Assembly (NCBI GenBank): GCA_035529895.1
Contig: DATKVV010000010.1
Location: 1-64,000, forward strand
Reading direction: 5' to 3'
From: JAUWKC01 sp035529895
GTDB taxonomy: Bacteria > Planctomycetota > Phycisphaerae > Sedimentisphaerales > Anaerobacaceae
DNA length: 64,000 nt
Below the pieces are notes generated by a model. The model was not told where the DNA came from. It saw only the letters and a list, made by a program, of their open reading frames with translations, and made no database searches. Shown here piece after piece: positions 63,513-64,000 of the stretch. A program made the position numbers and the translations under genes. Numbering within the stretch: the stretch's first letter is position 1; every line of letters starts with the position of its first letter.

Positions 63513-64000
63513 CTACTGTCGTTGTTTCACTCTCTTGACAAACGCCTCATACTGTTCCGGCGTATCTATCCCGTCGCACGTGTGTTCAACCTTGCCCACA
63601 AGGATTGAATAGCCGCTCTCAATCGCCCGCAGTTGCTCCAGTTTCTCAATTTTTTCCAGCGGCGTTTGCGGAAGTTTCGTAATTCTCTCCAGGAACTTTT
63701 TCCGGTAAGCGTATATTCCGAGGTGCCGTAAGTACAGATTCACTTCACCGATGCCGCCCTTTTCCCGGTCGTATGGAATCACCGAGCGGGAAAAGTAAAT
63801 CGCTCCGCCTTTGCTGTCGACAACCACCTTGACGATATTAGGGTCCGCGACCTGCTCGGCCGTCTTGAACTCGGCCGCGAGCGTCGCCATCGGATAATCC
63901 GCGTCCTTTATCAAAAGCTCCGCCACGTAATCGATATTGCCCGGCTCAATCTCCGGCTCATCCGCCTGAAGATTCACCACAATATCCACCTCAATATCCG
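63513..64000 (-). CDS. kdsB: 3-deoxy-manno-octulosonate cytidylyltransferase (C-terminal part)
   Basis: The frame is open through the right edge; about 162 codons are seen. KdsB joins CMP to Kdo for lipopolysaccharide core synthesis. VDIVVNLQADEPEIEP corresponds to the family motif V-x-x-x-Q-G-D-E-P. IYFSRSVIPYDR, LRHLGIYAYRKKFLE, LEKIEKLEQLRAIESGYSIL and the ending HTCDGIDTPEQYE are also family marks. It implies a Kdo-containing outer membrane. Being beside pyrG makes sense, as KdsB consumes CTP. Confidence 0.92.
   Translation of the reverse strand, partial: DIEVDIVVNLQADEPEIEPGNIDYVAELLIKDADYPMATLAAEFKTAEQVADPNIVKVVVDSKGGAIYFSRSVIPYDREKGGIGEVNLYLRHLGIYAYRKKFLERITKLPQTPLEKIEKLEQLRAIESGYSILVGKVEHTCDGIDTPEQYEAFVKRVKQRQ

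Overview
The window looks like chromosomal DNA from a planctomycete, most likely class Phycisphaerae (Sedimentisphaerales-like). This is inferred from gene content: secreted proteins ending in a dockerin-like tail, an ELWxxDGT-repeat protein, many ECF sigma factors each paired with a membrane-anchored partner, an H-X9-DG pseudopilin-type protein, a DUF6807 plus Tat-exported Gfo/Idh/MocA pair, and a dnaN-DUF721-gyrB cluster. No tRNA, rRNA, CRISPR array or intact insertion sequence was seen. The only mobile-element trace is a transposase 3' end at the left edge.

Layout. 1-3384: a transposase tail, an ankyrin-like gene remnant, a lipoprotein with a strong promoter, and the ELWxxDGT protein. 3385-6094: a minus-strand operon rsbU-like phosphatase, cmk, plsC. 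6290-9077: acylphosphatase and a secreted GH31 glycosidase. 9229-13390: dnaN, dciA-like DUF721, gyrB, without dnaA or recF beside them. 13518-28852: a regulatory block on the minus strand with three ECF sigma genes, each overlapping its membrane-anchored partner by ATGA. A BlaR1/M56 metallopeptidase fused to 14 WD40 repeats sits at the end of the third module, and a second GH31 paralogue lies between modules. 29031-36472: ArfB-type rescue factor, a PAS protein broken by one amber codon, and an apparent transport operon (54-residue membrane protein, MFS, UPF0316-type protein, CorA, TrkH-like/RCK_C protein, PfkB kinase). 36570-38270: a fourth ECF sigma factor with an H-X9-DG partner. 38328-47503: two tandem GT39-like glycosyltransferases with TPR tails, a four-CBS protein and a HEAT plus leucine-rich-repeat secreted protein. 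47640-56235: queG, a secreted protein preceded by a possible 24-codon leader peptide, a TolB-propeller/secretin fusion, a DUF3604 protein and a subtilase. 56407-64000: NCS2 permease, DUF6807 protein, Gfo/Idh/MocA oxidoreductase, MTA/purine phosphorylase, a small coiled-coil lipoprotein, then pyrG, a small membrane protein and kdsB on the minus strand.

How the genes work together. The main theme is envelope sensing and export. Four ECF modules share a similar transmembrane anchor (K/R-L/M-A-x-A-A-V-V-type) but carry unrelated outer domains. Carbohydrate use (two GH31 enzymes, DUF6807/oxidoreductase), outer-membrane supply (kdsB with pyrG for CTP, plsC with cmk) and ion or solute transport make up much of the rest. 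All functions are inferred from motifs read by eye. Promoters are matches to sigma-70 hexamers and have not been tested.
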